Shown: piece by piece, positions 18,886-28,109 of the stretch
Layout of the letters: each line of letters starts with the position of its first letter
Numbering within the stretch: the stretch's first letter is position 1
Source of the DNA: CAXBNB01 sp040151475
GTDB lineage: Bacteria; Bacteroidota; Bacteroidia; Cytophagales; Cyclobacteriaceae
Assembly (NCBI RefSeq): GCF_040151475.1
Contig: NZ_JBDKWG010000144.1
Span: 130,213-194,212, forward strand
Direction: 5' to 3'
DNA length: 64,000 nt
Position numbers and translations under genes: made by a program
The notes under the pieces: model-generated
Database searches by the model: none
What the model was told of the DNA's origin: nothing
The model's input: only the letters and a program-made list of their open reading frames with translations

Positions 18886-18954
18886 AGTAAAGTGGTTTAG
18901 GTTTCATTGGTGTTAGTATCCAAATGTAAACCATTATTACAGAGTCCCAGAATT

Positions 18955-19572
18955 TTAAATCAAATTATTGGCGTATGCAAATTTGATCAAGCCAACAAGA
19001 GAGTTTGTTTTTGTTTTTCTGAAAATGTTTTTGCGGTGGGTTTCCACGGTTCGCTCACTGATAAAAAGTTCTTCGGCTATCATTTTATTGGTAAACTCCT
19101 TGGCTATCAACTTCAAAATTTCTCGTTCTCTTTCGGTAAGGAGTTTTTGCTCGTCTGGTTGGTGGAGGTTGCGCACCAGCATACCATTAATTTCATTGCT
19201 CACAAACAGGTTGCCTTTTTTCACCGAATAAAGTGCATCAATCAATTCATCTTTGGAATCCTTTTTCAAAACATACCCGTCAATTCCTTCTTTCAATATT
19301 TCTTTTACCAGATGAGATTCATTGTGCATACTTAGTACCAATATTTTTATCTCAGGCCAGAGTCTTTTTACCTTTCTCACAAGGGTAAGTCCATCATCAT
19401 CGGGTAAGTTGTAGTCCGTTACCAATACATCGATGTGATGCATTTTGAGAAATTCCATGGCTGCAGCGACTGTGCCTGCCGTACCAACGATTTCCATTTC
19501 TTCGTCGGTCTTCAACAAAGCAACTAATCCATCCAACATGATGGCGTGATCATCAACCAAAAAAACCTTCAT
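18955..19572 (-). CDS. NarL/FixJ-type response regulator
   Basis: 205 residues from the ATG at 19572; the frame is open for 16 more codons upstream, but MKVFLVDDHAIMLDGL is the canonical start. The receiver domain (~1-120) has the acidic pair VDDH, phospho-acceptor aspartate in VLVTDYNLPDDDG, and lysine in YVLKKDSKDEL. The LuxR-type HTH (~140-200) reads LTEREREILKLIAKEFTNK followed by ISERTVETHRKNI. No histidine kinase is nearby, so its signal is unknown. Confidence 0.95.
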   Translation of the reverse strand: MKVFLVDDHAIMLDGLVALLKTDEEMEIVGTAGTVAAAMEFLKMHHIDVLVTDYNLPDDDGLTLVRKVKRLWPEIKILVLSMHNESHLVKEILKEGIDGYVLKKDSKDELIDALYSVKKGNLFVSNEINGMLVRNLHQPDEQKLLTEREREILKLIAKEFTNKMIAEELFISERTVETHRKNIFRKTKTNSLVGLIKFAYANNLI

Positions 19573-19708
19573 TCTCTTTTTCTTTGTTTTTGAAATATGA
19601 AGATAAGATAAAAAGTCCATGCCCGAAAATTAGTAGGAATAAAATGAATTTTCTATCCTAGTTAGAGCGTAAAGAACTATCCGTACCAGCACTTACATGT
19701 TGATGTTG

Positions 19709-21058
19709 TCAAGGTAAATTGCCCAAATATCTTTTGGCTTCTTTTAAAACTTTTGGGGCTAGATAGACTGCAGAGATCATCGTAGGAAAAGCCATCATGG
19801 CGTACATAAAGTCGATGAGGCTCACCACTGCGGCCAAACTGGAAACTGAGCCTATGACTATGATACCCACATACCAGTAATTGAAATATTCGCTGTACCT
19901 GGCACCTATTAAAAAGGAAAGGCATTTTTTGCCATAATAAGAAGCTCCAAAAATGGTGGTAAACGCAAAGATCAGTACGCAGATAGCGAGTATGTAGGTT
20001 CCTATTCCGGGCATGGAAATTTCGAATGCCTTAACGGTTAGAGATATTCCGTTGAGGTCTCCGGTTTTCCAAACACCAGTTATGAGAATTGCCAATCCTG
20101 TTAATGTACATATTATGATTGTATCGATCAATGGGCCAAGCATAGCTACCAATCCTTCACGGACAGGCTCTGATGTTTTGGCAGCACCATGCATCATTGG
20201 TGCAGTACCAATTCCTGCTTCATTGGAAAAAGCGGCTCTTCTCGCTCCGGTTACAATAATTGCCCCAACTGCTCCACCAAGTGCAGCATTGGCACTAAAT
20301 GCATCTTCGATAATAAGTAAGAAAGTAGGCAGTATTTCAGAAGCATTCGCAAGCAATATAAATACTACACTTCCTACATATAGAATCACCATTGCCGGAA
20401 CCAGTTTGCCTGCTACCCGGCCTATTCTTTTAATTCCTCCAAAAATGACCAGGCCTGTCAACACAGTAATTAATAAACCAATGGATAGATTGACTGCAAG
20501 TTCGTTTTCCCCATTCCATCCGTTTGGTGTCAGCAAAATGTCCTTAGTTACCTGCACAAGTTGATTGGTTTGAAATACGGGGGTGGCAGCAAAAAAACCT
20601 GCTACACAAAAAAACAAGGCCAGAGGTTTCCAGCGTTTACCCATTCCTTCGGTGATCACGTACATTGGCCCTCCCTGGATATTGCCGTCTGAGTCTTTGC
20701 CTCTGTACATCACTGCCAGGGTACAAGTAAAAAATTTGGTAGTAATTCCAAAAACAGCACTAATCCACATCCAAAAAACAGCTCCCGGACCACCTGTGGC
20801 TATGGCTACAGCAACTCCACTGATATTGCCCATACCTACTGTAGATGCCAAATGACTGGACAAGGCTTCAAAATGACTTATTTCACCTGCACCTTTAGAT
20901 TCATCATATTTTCCTCTGAGGATATTAACAGCATGTCTGAAATATTGCAATGGGAGCAGTCTTGAATATACAGTGAAAAAAATACCCCCTCCCAGAAGCA
21001 AAACAAGCAAAGGTGTTCCCCAGACAAAATTGGCAGCATCTACTATAAATTCTTCCAA
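19709..21058 (-). CDS. sodium:alanine symporter family (AGCS) amino acid carrier
   Basis: 449 residues, about ten to eleven membrane helices. AGCS signatures: EALSSHLASTVGMGNISGVA near ~65, GGPGAVFWMWISAVFG at ~90, GNIQGGPMYVI at ~128, and AAFSNEAGIGTAPMMHGAAK at ~275-295. Members import alanine, glycine or glutamine with Na+ or H+. The start is TTG at 21058; no in-frame ATG lies close upstream and the helical N-terminus fits. An SGNH esterase gene lies 15 nt upstream on the same strand. Confidence 0.92.
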   Translation of the reverse strand: MEEFIVDAANFVWGTPLLVLLLGGGIFFTVYSRLLPLQYFRHAVNILRGKYDESKGAGEISHFEALSSHLASTVGMGNISGVAVAIATGGPGAVFWMWISAVFGITTKFFTCTLAVMYRGKDSDGNIQGGPMYVITEGMGKRWKPLALFFCVAGFFAATPVFQTNQLVQVTKDILLTPNGWNGENELAVNLSIGLLITVLTGLVIFGGIKRIGRVAGKLVPAMVILYVGSVVFILLANASEILPTFLLIIEDAFSANAALGGAVGAIIVTGARRAAFSNEAGIGTAPMMHGAAKTSEPVREGLVAMLGPLIDTIIICTLTGLAILITGVWKTGDLNGISLTVKAFEISMPGIGTYILAICVLIFAFTTIFGASYYGKKCLSFLIGARYSEYFNYWYVGIIVIGSVSSLAAVVSLIDFMYAMMAFPTMISAVYLAPKVLKEAKRYLGNLP

Positions 21059-21073
21059 GGTCTTTTGTTTTAG

Positions 21074-21754
21074 TTACAAGAGTGGTTTCAAGATTCCCCA
21101 GATATTCTCTGCCAGTATTTTATGCCCTTCAGGAGTGGGGTGAATGCCATCATCAAGGTTCAGTTCAGGAATACCAGCCACCCCCTCCAGGATAAATGGA
21201 ATCAATGTGGTATTGTTTTTCTCAGCCAATTCAGGATAAATAGTTTTAAAATCATTGGCATATTCCTGCCCAAGATTTGGAGGTATTTGCATTCCTGCAA
21301 GTACAATTTTCGCCGAGGGGTATTTGTTTTTTACTTTATCAATGATAGACTGGAGATTTTTTCTGGTTTCAGTTGTTTGTATTCCCCGGAGGCCATCATT
21401 AGCTCCAAGTTCCAGTACAAATACATCCACCTTATTTTTCAATACCCAATCCACTCTGGAATTTCCGCTGGCAGTGGTTTCACCACTTAACCCTGCATTT
21501 ACCACCCTATAATCCAAACCGAGGGAATCGACTATGCCACCAATTATAGCGGGAAATGCTTCTGATAAATCAAGTTGATACCCAGCTATAATGCTGTTGC
21601 CAAAAAATACGATGACCTTTTTTTCCGAATTGACTTCAGGCTGTTTTGACTGTTCTTTTTGGACAGTTTTGTTATTTTCAGATTGATTTTCCTTCTGTTG
21701 ACAGCCAAAAAGCAGCAAAAAAAATAAGAAGAGAGAAAAGCCTTTAATTGTCAT
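21074..21754 (-). CDS. SGNH/GDSL hydrolase, TesA-like lipoprotein
   Basis: 226 residues from the ATG at 21754, preferred over the TTG frame start 21 bases upstream because MTIKGFSLFLFFLLLFGC is a complete lipoprotein signal (lipobox LLFGC). Block I reads VFFGNSIIAGY with the nucleophile serine (N replaces the D of GDSL), block III LELGANDGL with the asparagine, and block V LDDGIHPTPEGH with Asp and His. This resembles TesA/arylesterase-type enzymes, here at a membrane surface. The linker after the cysteine is rich in Gln, Lys and Asn. Confidence 0.9.
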   Translation of the reverse strand: MTIKGFSLFLFFLLLFGCQQKENQSENNKTVQKEQSKQPEVNSEKKVIVFFGNSIIAGYQLDLSEAFPAIIGGIVDSLGLDYRVVNAGLSGETTASGNSRVDWVLKNKVDVFVLELGANDGLRGIQTTETRKNLQSIIDKVKNKYPSAKIVLAGMQIPPNLGQEYANDFKTIYPELAEKNNTTLIPFILEGVAGIPELNLDDGIHPTPEGHKILAENIWGILKPLL

Positions 21755-21790
21755 TATTGGTTTTGCATTTTCCAACCTTCAGTGGCAGTA

Positions 21791-23008
21791 TTACTTAGAA
21801 CCTTCGCCTTTAGGTTTCTGATTTTTAGGAGTGTTCTGATTGGGGTTTTTATTCTTGTTTTTATTTTTGTTTCTATTTTTATTCGGTCTGTTTTTACGCT
21901 TTTTGTTGCCACTCCCCGTTTTCTGCTTATACTTTTTGTCAAGGCTTTCCAGATCACTGTTCAGTGCTTGAAATTCTAGTTTTTCACCACCAACGTGATC
22001 GTCCATCAGGGTATCCGGTTTTTTCCCTTTTTCATTCATTTCTTGAATTTCCTTTACACGTTTGGCAGCAATAGGAATCCAGGCACTTTCCCCATCATAA
22101 CCAAACCACATCAGTTTTCTGAAGATATCCGTCTTTTGGAGTTTTGCTTCTCCTTTTTGAGTTAGTATAGGTTTGCTTACATCAGGAATATCCTTCAGGG
22201 CATCCATGTAAGTCTCAAGTTCATAGTTGAGGCAGCATTTTAGCCGTCCGCATTGACCTGACAATTTGCTGGGATTCAACGAAAGGTTCTGATAGCGTGC
22301 TGCTCCCGTGGATACATTTTTAAATTCCGACAGCCAGGTTGAGCAACAAAGTTCTCTCCCACATGATCCAATTCCACCTAATCTGCCTGCTTCTTGTCTC
22401 AGGCTGATTTGCCTCATCTCTACCCTGATCTTGAACTCCCCGGCCAGTCGCTTGATTAGTTCCCGGAAATCCACACGCTCTTCAGCGGAATAATAAAAAG
22501 TAGCTTTGGTGTTGTCTCCCTGATATTCTATATCGGTCAACTTCATCTCCAGTTTGAGCTCACGGATGATTTCTCTGGTGCGAAATAAAGTAGGGTTTTC
22601 CCTGTTTTTTACCTTTTCAAATTTTTCCAGATCCTTTTCGGAAGCCACCCGATAAATGGTGCGAATGTCATCATCATTCTTCACTTTCTTTTTTTGCATT
22701 TGAAGGCGTACCAACTCTCCTTGCAACGAAACATGACCTACATGATGGCCATTGGGAACATCTACCACTACGGCATCACCGGGATAGAGCTCCACGCTAT
22801 TGACATTTCGAAAAAATTCCTTGCGCCCATTTTTGAAGCGTACTTCTACTATATCAAACCTGTCTTGAACAGGCATGTCCATATTTGACAACCAGTCAAA
22901 AACATTCAATTTGTTGCATCCACCGCTATCACAGCCGCCATTGCTCTTGCATCCTTTTACACTTCCATCAGCAGCGGTGAGTGTGCTACAGGTACTACAT
23001 CCCGACAT
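21791..23008 (-). CDS. ricT: PSP1/RicT-family regulatory protein
   Basis: 405 residues. A cysteine-rich N-terminus (CSTCSTLTAADGSVKGC..CDSGGC) precedes the PSP1 domain (~45-290), whose LGGIGSCGRELCCSTWLSEF and LSGQCGRLKCCLNYE motifs match RicT/YaaT. RicT with RicA and RicF forms an iron-sulfur complex that affects RNase Y action in Bacillus; Bacteroidota homologues carry the extra cysteine block. The C-terminal tail (~350-405) is a low-complexity Lys/Asn/Arg stretch, probably disordered and RNA-binding (inference). The SGNH esterase gene begins 36 bases downstream on the same strand. Confidence 0.9.
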   Translation of the reverse strand: MSGCSTCSTLTAADGSVKGCKSNGGCDSGGCNKLNVFDWLSNMDMPVQDRFDIVEVRFKNGRKEFFRNVNSVELYPGDAVVVDVPNGHHVGHVSLQGELVRLQMQKKKVKNDDDIRTIYRVASEKDLEKFEKVKNRENPTLFRTREIIRELKLEMKLTDIEYQGDNTKATFYYSAEERVDFRELIKRLAGEFKIRVEMRQISLRQEAGRLGGIGSCGRELCCSTWLSEFKNVSTGAARYQNLSLNPSKLSGQCGRLKCCLNYELETYMDALKDIPDVSKPILTQKGEAKLQKTDIFRKLMWFGYDGESAWIPIAAKRVKEIQEMNEKGKKPDTLMDDHVGGEKLEFQALNSDLESLDKKYKQKTGSGNKKRKNRPNKNRNKNKNKNKNPNQNTPKNQKPKGEGSK

Positions 23009-23140
23009 TTTCCTTCAAAGTTTAAAGTTTAAGCCCTAAAGATAACCAGAGAAAATTATATTGAATGATTTATGACCTAATTAGTATTTTAAAGACAAAT
23101 GCCAGTCATTATTTTTAGTGAAATTCAAATAATTCGGCTA

Positions 23141-23485
23141 TTATTTTCTTTTCCCTTCGTTATCGAAATTCTTCTTTAGATGGTTTTCTGTCATGGGTAT
23201 GGTGATCAATAACAAAACCACCATTACCGCTGACGCTATGGCTACTGCATTTTTAGAACCTAAGGTAAAATAGAAAATCCCTTGTAGTAGAGTGGTAATA
23301 ATTCCTATTGGAATCATGAGATTAAAGCTATATCTATTGGCTTCATCCCATGTTTCCTGATTTTTCATTGATCTTTTTGTACGGTACCCATATAGGTAAT
23401 TGATCTTCTTCGGAGGGAAAAGTTTGAAAACAATACTCAACAAGAGCAAGAGTGGGCCAATCATAAATTGGGGAAGTATATTCAT
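23141..23485 (-). CDS. SdpI family membrane protein
   Basis: 114 residues with three likely helices (~5-22, 53-72, 78-97). The YGYRTKRSMKNQETWDEANRYS motif is the hallmark of the SdpI C-terminal domain, first described in the Bacillus immunity protein that protects against the SdpC toxin and recruits the repressor SdpR. The single-domain form here lacks the extra SdpI N-terminal helices. It lies five bases downstream of the DUF3784 gene, so the two are almost certainly co-transcribed. No SdpC-like toxin is seen. Confidence 0.85.
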   Translation of the reverse strand: MNILPQFMIGPLLLLLSIVFKLFPPKKINYLYGYRTKRSMKNQETWDEANRYSFNLMIPIGIITTLLQGIFYFTLGSKNAVAIASAVMVVLLLITIPMTENHLKKNFDNEGKRK

Positions 23486-23490
23486 GGTGT

Positions 23491-24189
23491 TTATTGGTTA
23501 AATTCTTCTTGTAACCTGTCAAACTGCTTTTTTGTATTTTCTGGATTATCAAAGTTGATGATGATGGGTTTGACTGCTGTAGTTACTTTGATATAAGGTT
23601 TTTTGTCTGATAGTAGAAACAACGTACATGCACCCCAATCCTCCAATATAAAATTGCCTTTTCGTACCATGCCGTCGCTGTATCCCCCAGATCTGGTCTT
23701 TATGTTTGGGATGTTTTCTAGCAATTGGATGTTGGTTACCTTTTGGGTCAGACCATATTCTCCCGTAACAGTGATTCGATCTTCTGAAATAAAGGCTTCA
23801 AGAGGCTCATGGGTTTTGAATATTTTGAATCCAACAAATAAGGAAATCCCTATAATAACAACAAATGGAAATGCTTTCTTATACCAAGGGTGCTTGTTGC
23901 CATCATAAGTTGGTGCAAGTACGAGCATCACAGCAGTGATTGATAGAATAACCGATATTATGAATAGGGCTGGATTGATTTCCCAGCCAATCAACCCCAA
24001 AAAAGGTTTTCCAACTGCAATTAACAGCCCCATAAGAACCATCGCATTCCTCATCATTGACGACAAGCCTTCAACATCTACATTTTTCTTTTGCTCTTCA
24101 GGCATGGTATTGTAGCCTGCAATCATGTCAGGAAATTTTTTAACCAAAAATCCCATCAGGATTAGAAAACCTCCTATTATAAGATTCAT
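23491..24189 (-). CDS. DUF3784-domain membrane protein with extra C-terminal domain
   Basis: 232 residues from the ATG at 24189 (another ATG is three codons upstream, 24198). The N-terminal ~95 residues fit DUF3784 (LMGFLVKKFPDMIAGYNTMP and helices at ~2-18, 44-62, 70-88). A fourth helix (~107-124) leads to a soluble region (~125-232) that reads like a small beta-rich, PH-like domain (inference). In other genomes DUF3784 proteins occur beside SdpI proteins, as here. Role unknown. The IS4 element lies upstream of the start. Confidence 0.8.
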   Translation of the reverse strand: MNLIIGGFLILMGFLVKKFPDMIAGYNTMPEEQKKNVDVEGLSSMMRNAMVLMGLLIAVGKPFLGLIGWEINPALFIISVILSITAVMLVLAPTYDGNKHPWYKKAFPFVVIIGISLFVGFKIFKTHEPLEAFISEDRITVTGEYGLTQKVTNIQLLENIPNIKTRSGGYSDGMVRKGNFILEDWGACTLFLLSDKKPYIKVTTAVKPIIINFDNPENTKKQFDRLQEEFNQ

Positions 24190-24262
24190 TATTATCATGT
24201 ATGGAATATGATAAAGTGAGAGAATGGATTTGTTGAGTTTTTATATCAAACAGCAATTTAAA

Positions 24263-25688
24263 TATACTGACATCCGACTAATCTGTGATTGTTGGAAAAC
24301 AGTTGTTTTATAGTCGAATTAAGGTGGTTTTGATAAGTTTTGAAAAACACCCCCTTGTTGATTGCAGAACATATCGAGTTGGATTATCCTAATTTTTCTT
24401 TCTATCCCAGTTGGAGTGGTTCTTTTCAGCAGTTTTATCAATGAAACGTATGAGCCAAGGTTGTTTGAAGCCATACTGACTATTGTTATAAACAATTCAC
24501 ATTCTTTGACTTGTCTATGTATGACAGTAAAAATCAAATTGGCTATCAATGCTACCCAAACCTGTGTTTTGATTCCTTCAGGGCTGTCCGAGAAAAACCA
24601 ACCCAATTCAAAATTTTGTTTAACCTGCTTGAACAACACCTCAATATTCCATCTGTATTTATATAATTGGATGACCGTATAGACCGAGTAATCAAACATA
24701 TTGGAGATAAATTTCAGCACTTTGCCCGATACAGGGTCTTTATATACGATCAGGCGGGCTTCAAGTATAGTTTCATTGGTTTTTAACTGGATTTTCTGGT
24801 CAGATATGATCCCCCCATTAGCATATTCACATATATGGTTGGGCTGTCCGGTTAAAACTTCATATTGTGCGTTTTCATTGAGCCGGGTGACATAGAAAAC
24901 ACCCTGTTCTGTCCATTGTTCCCATATCTTGTAATTTACATACCCTTTGTCAAAGACATAAATAGTGCCCGGACATGGATTGAGCTGTCCGAGGAATGTT
25001 TTGTCATTGCAGGCCGCTTCGGTCAAATGAATGAAATCAGGAACAAAACTTGACAAAAGCATTTTGGTATGTATTTTCAAGCTCCCCTTCTTTTTTCCAT
25101 CTAATGAATTTCTGCCAGCCCCTTTGAATATGTCAACAAATAGACTGACCGTAGAAGAATCAAATATCTCTACTTTACAAGGGTCTACTTCCCCACCAAT
25201 AAACATCTTGATGTAGCTGTTTGATAAATAAGCACTGTAATGCTGATATAAATTATGGTATATACTTGCGAACACATCGCTAGAACGGTTAATGTTTGCA
25301 TCACTCAATGTACTGGTTGCAGGTAATTTAGTTATACCCAGATAGCACAGTTTACCTTCAAGGAAAAGGAGAGTTTTACATAAATTACGAAGCGAATGGC
25401 ATCTGGAAATCACGCCATACAACAAAAAAACCAATTGCCGATAGGTGGTCATCACCTTGTAGTAATAATCCGACTGATGTTGCTCAACACAATCTTCAAC
25501 TATTTGTGCGGGGATATAAGAAAGAAGTTGGCAAATAACAGGTTGTCCAGATAAGTTGGTAACTTTAGTCATGATGTTTTATGTTTAGTCACTTCAAACA
25601 TCGTCAAATTGGAGGAGGGTAACCTCTTCCAATTGTACTTTTCTTAGATAGTACGCCTCTAACCCATTTTTAGTCGTTTACTAGTATA
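24263..25688. mobile_element. IS4-family insertion sequence (boundaries tentative)
   Basis: One transposase gene with flanking sequences that form imperfect terminal inverted repeats: 24263-24281 and 25670-25688 share TATACT, six variable bases (one matching), then CGACTAA (14 of 19 positions). That gives about 1,426 bp, a normal size for IS4-family elements. A target-site duplication is not obvious. The element sits between the DUF3784-SdpI operon and the 3' end of ggt, without interrupting either coding region. Confidence 0.6.
24319..25572 (-). CDS. IS4 family transposase
   Basis: 417 residues, full length and uninterrupted. DDE catalytic residues are placed by EIFDSSTVSLF (first Asp), YVFDKGYVNYKIW (second Asp) and the C-terminal YKYRWNIEVLFKQVK, which fits the Y-(2)-R-(3)-E-(6)-K signature of the IS4 family. 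The N-terminal ~80 residues match the DUF4372-like domain typical of Bacteroidota IS4 transposases. Probably functional on sequence grounds. Confidence 0.93.
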   Translation of the reverse strand: MTKVTNLSGQPVICQLLSYIPAQIVEDCVEQHQSDYYYKVMTTYRQLVFLLYGVISRCHSLRNLCKTLLFLEGKLCYLGITKLPATSTLSDANINRSSDVFASIYHNLYQHYSAYLSNSYIKMFIGGEVDPCKVEIFDSSTVSLFVDIFKGAGRNSLDGKKKGSLKIHTKMLLSSFVPDFIHLTEAACNDKTFLGQLNPCPGTIYVFDKGYVNYKIWEQWTEQGVFYVTRLNENAQYEVLTGQPNHICEYANGGIISDQKIQLKTNETILEARLIVYKDPVSGKVLKFISNMFDYSVYTVIQLYKYRWNIEVLFKQVKQNFELGWFFSDSPEGIKTQVWVALIANLIFTVIHRQVKECELFITIVSMASNNLGSYVSLIKLLKRTTPTGIERKIRIIQLDMFCNQQGGVFQNLSKPP

Positions 25689-25707
25689 AAAGTAATAAAA
25701 AAACTAT

Positions 25708-27405
25708 TTAATACCCGGCAGCCTGACCATCTTTTCGGCTCTCGGAAGCTCCATGATAGACTTTGTTTTTTGAGTCCCACATAATGGCTTGGTAACCACC
25801 ATAACCCCCCCTGCCAAAACTTACTTTATGTCCTTTGTCCATAAGTCCCCGTATGGTTTCGTATGAAATACCCGATTCGAGTCTTATTTCTCCGATACCT
25901 TCCTGAGGCAGCCCGGTTGGTGTAGATGAGCCCGTGTGATCCCAGCGAGGAGCATCACCTGCTTCCTGTACATTCATATTAAAATCGATCATATTCATAA
26001 CAATCTGCGCATGCCCCTGAGGTTGGAAGTCTCCACCCATTACGCCAAAACTCATAAAAGGAGCACCGTCTTTGGTAATGAAAGCCGGAATAATGGTGTG
26101 AAATGGCCTTTTGCCGGGTTCATAAGTATTGGCTTGTCCTTTTTTCAGGCTAAACAATTCGCCTCTGTTTTGGAGCATAAAACCAAGTTTTGGAGGCACC
26201 ATACCAGACCCCATACCTCTGTAGTTGCTTTGGATTAATGAAATCATGTTTCCATCCTTGTCGGCTACCGTCATGTAAATGGTTTCTCCAGCACTGATTT
26301 CTCCTGCTTCATAAGCAGATGCTCTGTCGCCAATAAGTTTTCTTCTTTTCATGGCATAGTTGTCGGATAATAGTTCCGTGACAGGGACTTTGGCAAAAAT
26401 CATGTCTGCATAATACCTGGCTCTGTCTTCGAAAGCCAGCTTTTTTGCTTCAGTAAATAAATGAAGATGTTCTGTACTGCCAAATTCTATTTCCGAAAAG
26501 TCAAACCCTTTCAGGATTTGCAGCATTTGTAAAGCTGCTATACCCTGCCCATTGGGTGGTAGCTCCCATACGTCGTATCCCCGGTAGTTTACGGAGACTG
26601 GAGTTACCCATTCCGAGTGATGTTCTGCCAAATCCTTTTCTGACAAGAAGCCCCCTTGCTGTTGGATGAAATTGGCTATGGTTTTTGCCACCTCTCCTTT
26701 GTAAAAAGCGTCTCTACCTCCTTTGGCTATTTTTTTATAGGTATTGGCAAGATATGGATTTTTATATATTTCACCTTCATCAGGCAATCTGCCATTGTTT
26801 TGTGTGATGTAAGTATCCGTAATGTTGGGATAGCCAGATTTGTTGAAAAACGAAACAGATCGTTGCATATAATAGGCAATCAGCTCTGTCAACGGAAAAC
26901 CGTTTTCCGCATAGGATATGGCGGGAGCCAAAATTTTATCCATATCTATAGAGCCAAATTTTTTGTGTAATTCAAACCAGCCATCTACTGCTCCTGGTAC
27001 GCTAACCGGAAGAGGGCCAAAGGATGGTATTTGTTCCAGTTTTTCTTTTTCAAAGTAGTTTAAGGTTAATTTTTTTGGAGAACGGCCACTGGCATTCAAT
27101 CCGTAGAGTTTTTTCGTTTTGGCATCCCATACTATGGCGAAGAGATCGCCACCTATGCCACTTCCGGTTGGCTCCATTAGCCCCAAAGCAGCATTGGCTG
27201 CTATTGCTGCATCTATGGCATTTCCACCGTTTTTGAGAATATCAAGCCCGATCTGGGTTGCCAATGGATGACTGGTGGCTACCATTCCATTTTGTGCCAG
27301 TACTTCGGATCTGGTAGCGAATAGTTCGCCGGTTACTCTGTCCTGGCCAAATGAGTTAAAAACAAAACAGCAACAGACTAGAACTGATGGTATAAATATT
27401 TTCAT
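25708..27405 (-). CDS. ggt: gamma-glutamyltransferase
   Basis: 565 residues. Signal peptide ~1-20 (MKIFIPSVLVCCCFVFNSFGQ). Conserved regions: GMVATSHPLATQIGLDILKNGGNAIDAA, GIGGDLFAIV and the autoprocessing site at ETIYMTVADKDGN, where the Thr aligns with the nucleophile (Thr391) of E. coli GGT; FGVMGGDFQPQGHAQ follows. The periplasmic heterodimer hydrolyses or transfers gamma-glutamyl groups of glutathione and related compounds. The usual TTHYS motif is changed to TIYMT here, keeping the nucleophile. A candidate promoter lies directly upstream. Confidence 0.95.
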   Translation of the reverse strand: MKIFIPSVLVCCCFVFNSFGQDRVTGELFATRSEVLAQNGMVATSHPLATQIGLDILKNGGNAIDAAIAANAALGLMEPTGSGIGGDLFAIVWDAKTKKLYGLNASGRSPKKLTLNYFEKEKLEQIPSFGPLPVSVPGAVDGWFELHKKFGSIDMDKILAPAISYAENGFPLTELIAYYMQRSVSFFNKSGYPNITDTYITQNNGRLPDEGEIYKNPYLANTYKKIAKGGRDAFYKGEVAKTIANFIQQQGGFLSEKDLAEHHSEWVTPVSVNYRGYDVWELPPNGQGIAALQMLQILKGFDFSEIEFGSTEHLHLFTEAKKLAFEDRARYYADMIFAKVPVTELLSDNYAMKRRKLIGDRASAYEAGEISAGETIYMTVADKDGNMISLIQSNYRGMGSGMVPPKLGFMLQNRGELFSLKKGQANTYEPGKRPFHTIIPAFITKDGAPFMSFGVMGGDFQPQGHAQIVMNMIDFNMNVQEAGDAPRWDHTGSSTPTGLPQEGIGEIRLESGISYETIRGLMDKGHKVSFGRGGYGGYQAIMWDSKNKVYHGASESRKDGQAAGY

Positions 27406-27421
27406 TAGAAAAGAGTTTATA

Positions 27422-27452
27422 CCAAGTTAATCCAATTTGAGTGGTTTTCAAA
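27422..27452 (-). promoter_or_regulatory. candidate promoter for ggt
   Basis: On the minus strand TTTG (27452-27449) is followed after 19 nt by TAACTTGG (27429-27422), seven of eight matching TAnnTTTG. It sits 17 bases upstream of the ggt ATG, leaving a very short leader. Pattern match only. Confidence 0.35.
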
Positions 27453-27509
27453 TATTAACCGATGCGTATGCCCTGAGATGCACTGCTTACTTTTCCTTAT
27501 AGAAACGTC

Positions 27510-28109
27510 CTACTTTTTCGTAAGCAGACGAACTGGTTGAATTTGATCCGGATGAATCATGTGAAGGTGATCGTCGATTGATACTATGCGTTTGTCTATA
27601 TGAAGCAGGAATTTCCTGAGTTGTGTTTCCAGTACCAAAAGTTGGCCATCGTAGGAATACATGCCGGAATCTTTCATCAGTTCTTTTTTGTTCTTCTCCA
27701 GATCTTTGCGTGTGTTACAACTTTCTTTTAAGAATTCAATGAATGCTTTGATGCCATATTCTGTTTCAAATTTTGTTATGTCTTTGGATGTTTTTTTTAA
27801 TTCTTTATGATTTACATCCTGACTTATGGCGTTGTTTTCCATTATGTCAAGCACCAGTGAATCGTAGTGATGAAGTGTTTCTAAAATTTTTACAGTATGG
27901 GTTGAGTATTCGGGATTTTTACAGAATGTTGTCAATCCGGAATAGGTTTTCAATTCGCCGGACACTTCAAGCCACTGAGCAGTTAAATGGTCATATTCTT
28001 CTTCAATGTGGCCATCTGATATATCTTGAGCTGAAATATTTTGAAATAGAAGAAAACCCGTTACAATCAACATGATTTTTTTATGCAATAGTCCCAATGG
28101 ATTTTTCAT
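27510..28109 (-). CDS. secreted protein of unknown function, paralogue of the gene at 28417
   Basis: 199 residues from the ATG at 28109 (the frame is open eight codons further). Signal peptide ~1-28 (LIVTGFLLFQNISAQ, cleavage after SAQ). The mature part is mostly helical with two cysteines (TFCKNP and ESCNTR), and ends with VSIDDHLHMIHPDQ. It aligns along its whole length with the next gene upstream: both keep ILExLHHY, MYSxDG, and IDKxVVSID followed by HxIHP. No domain is recognised. The pair looks like a tandem duplication of a periplasmic protein. Confidence 0.8.
   Translation of the reverse strand: MKNPLGLLHKKIMLIVTGFLLFQNISAQDISDGHIEEEYDHLTAQWLEVSGELKTYSGLTTFCKNPEYSTHTVKILETLHHYDSLVLDIMENNAISQDVNHKELKKTSKDITKFETEYGIKAFIEFLKESCNTRKDLEKNKKELMKDSGMYSYDGQLLVLETQLRKFLLHIDKRIVSIDDHLHMIHPDQIQPVRLLTKK

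Noticed and set aside
20013..20564. 183-codon open frame antisense to the AGCS symporter gene
   Set aside because: The opposite strand has a complete, conserved transporter; this frame has no recognisable family and its composition mirrors the symporter codons.
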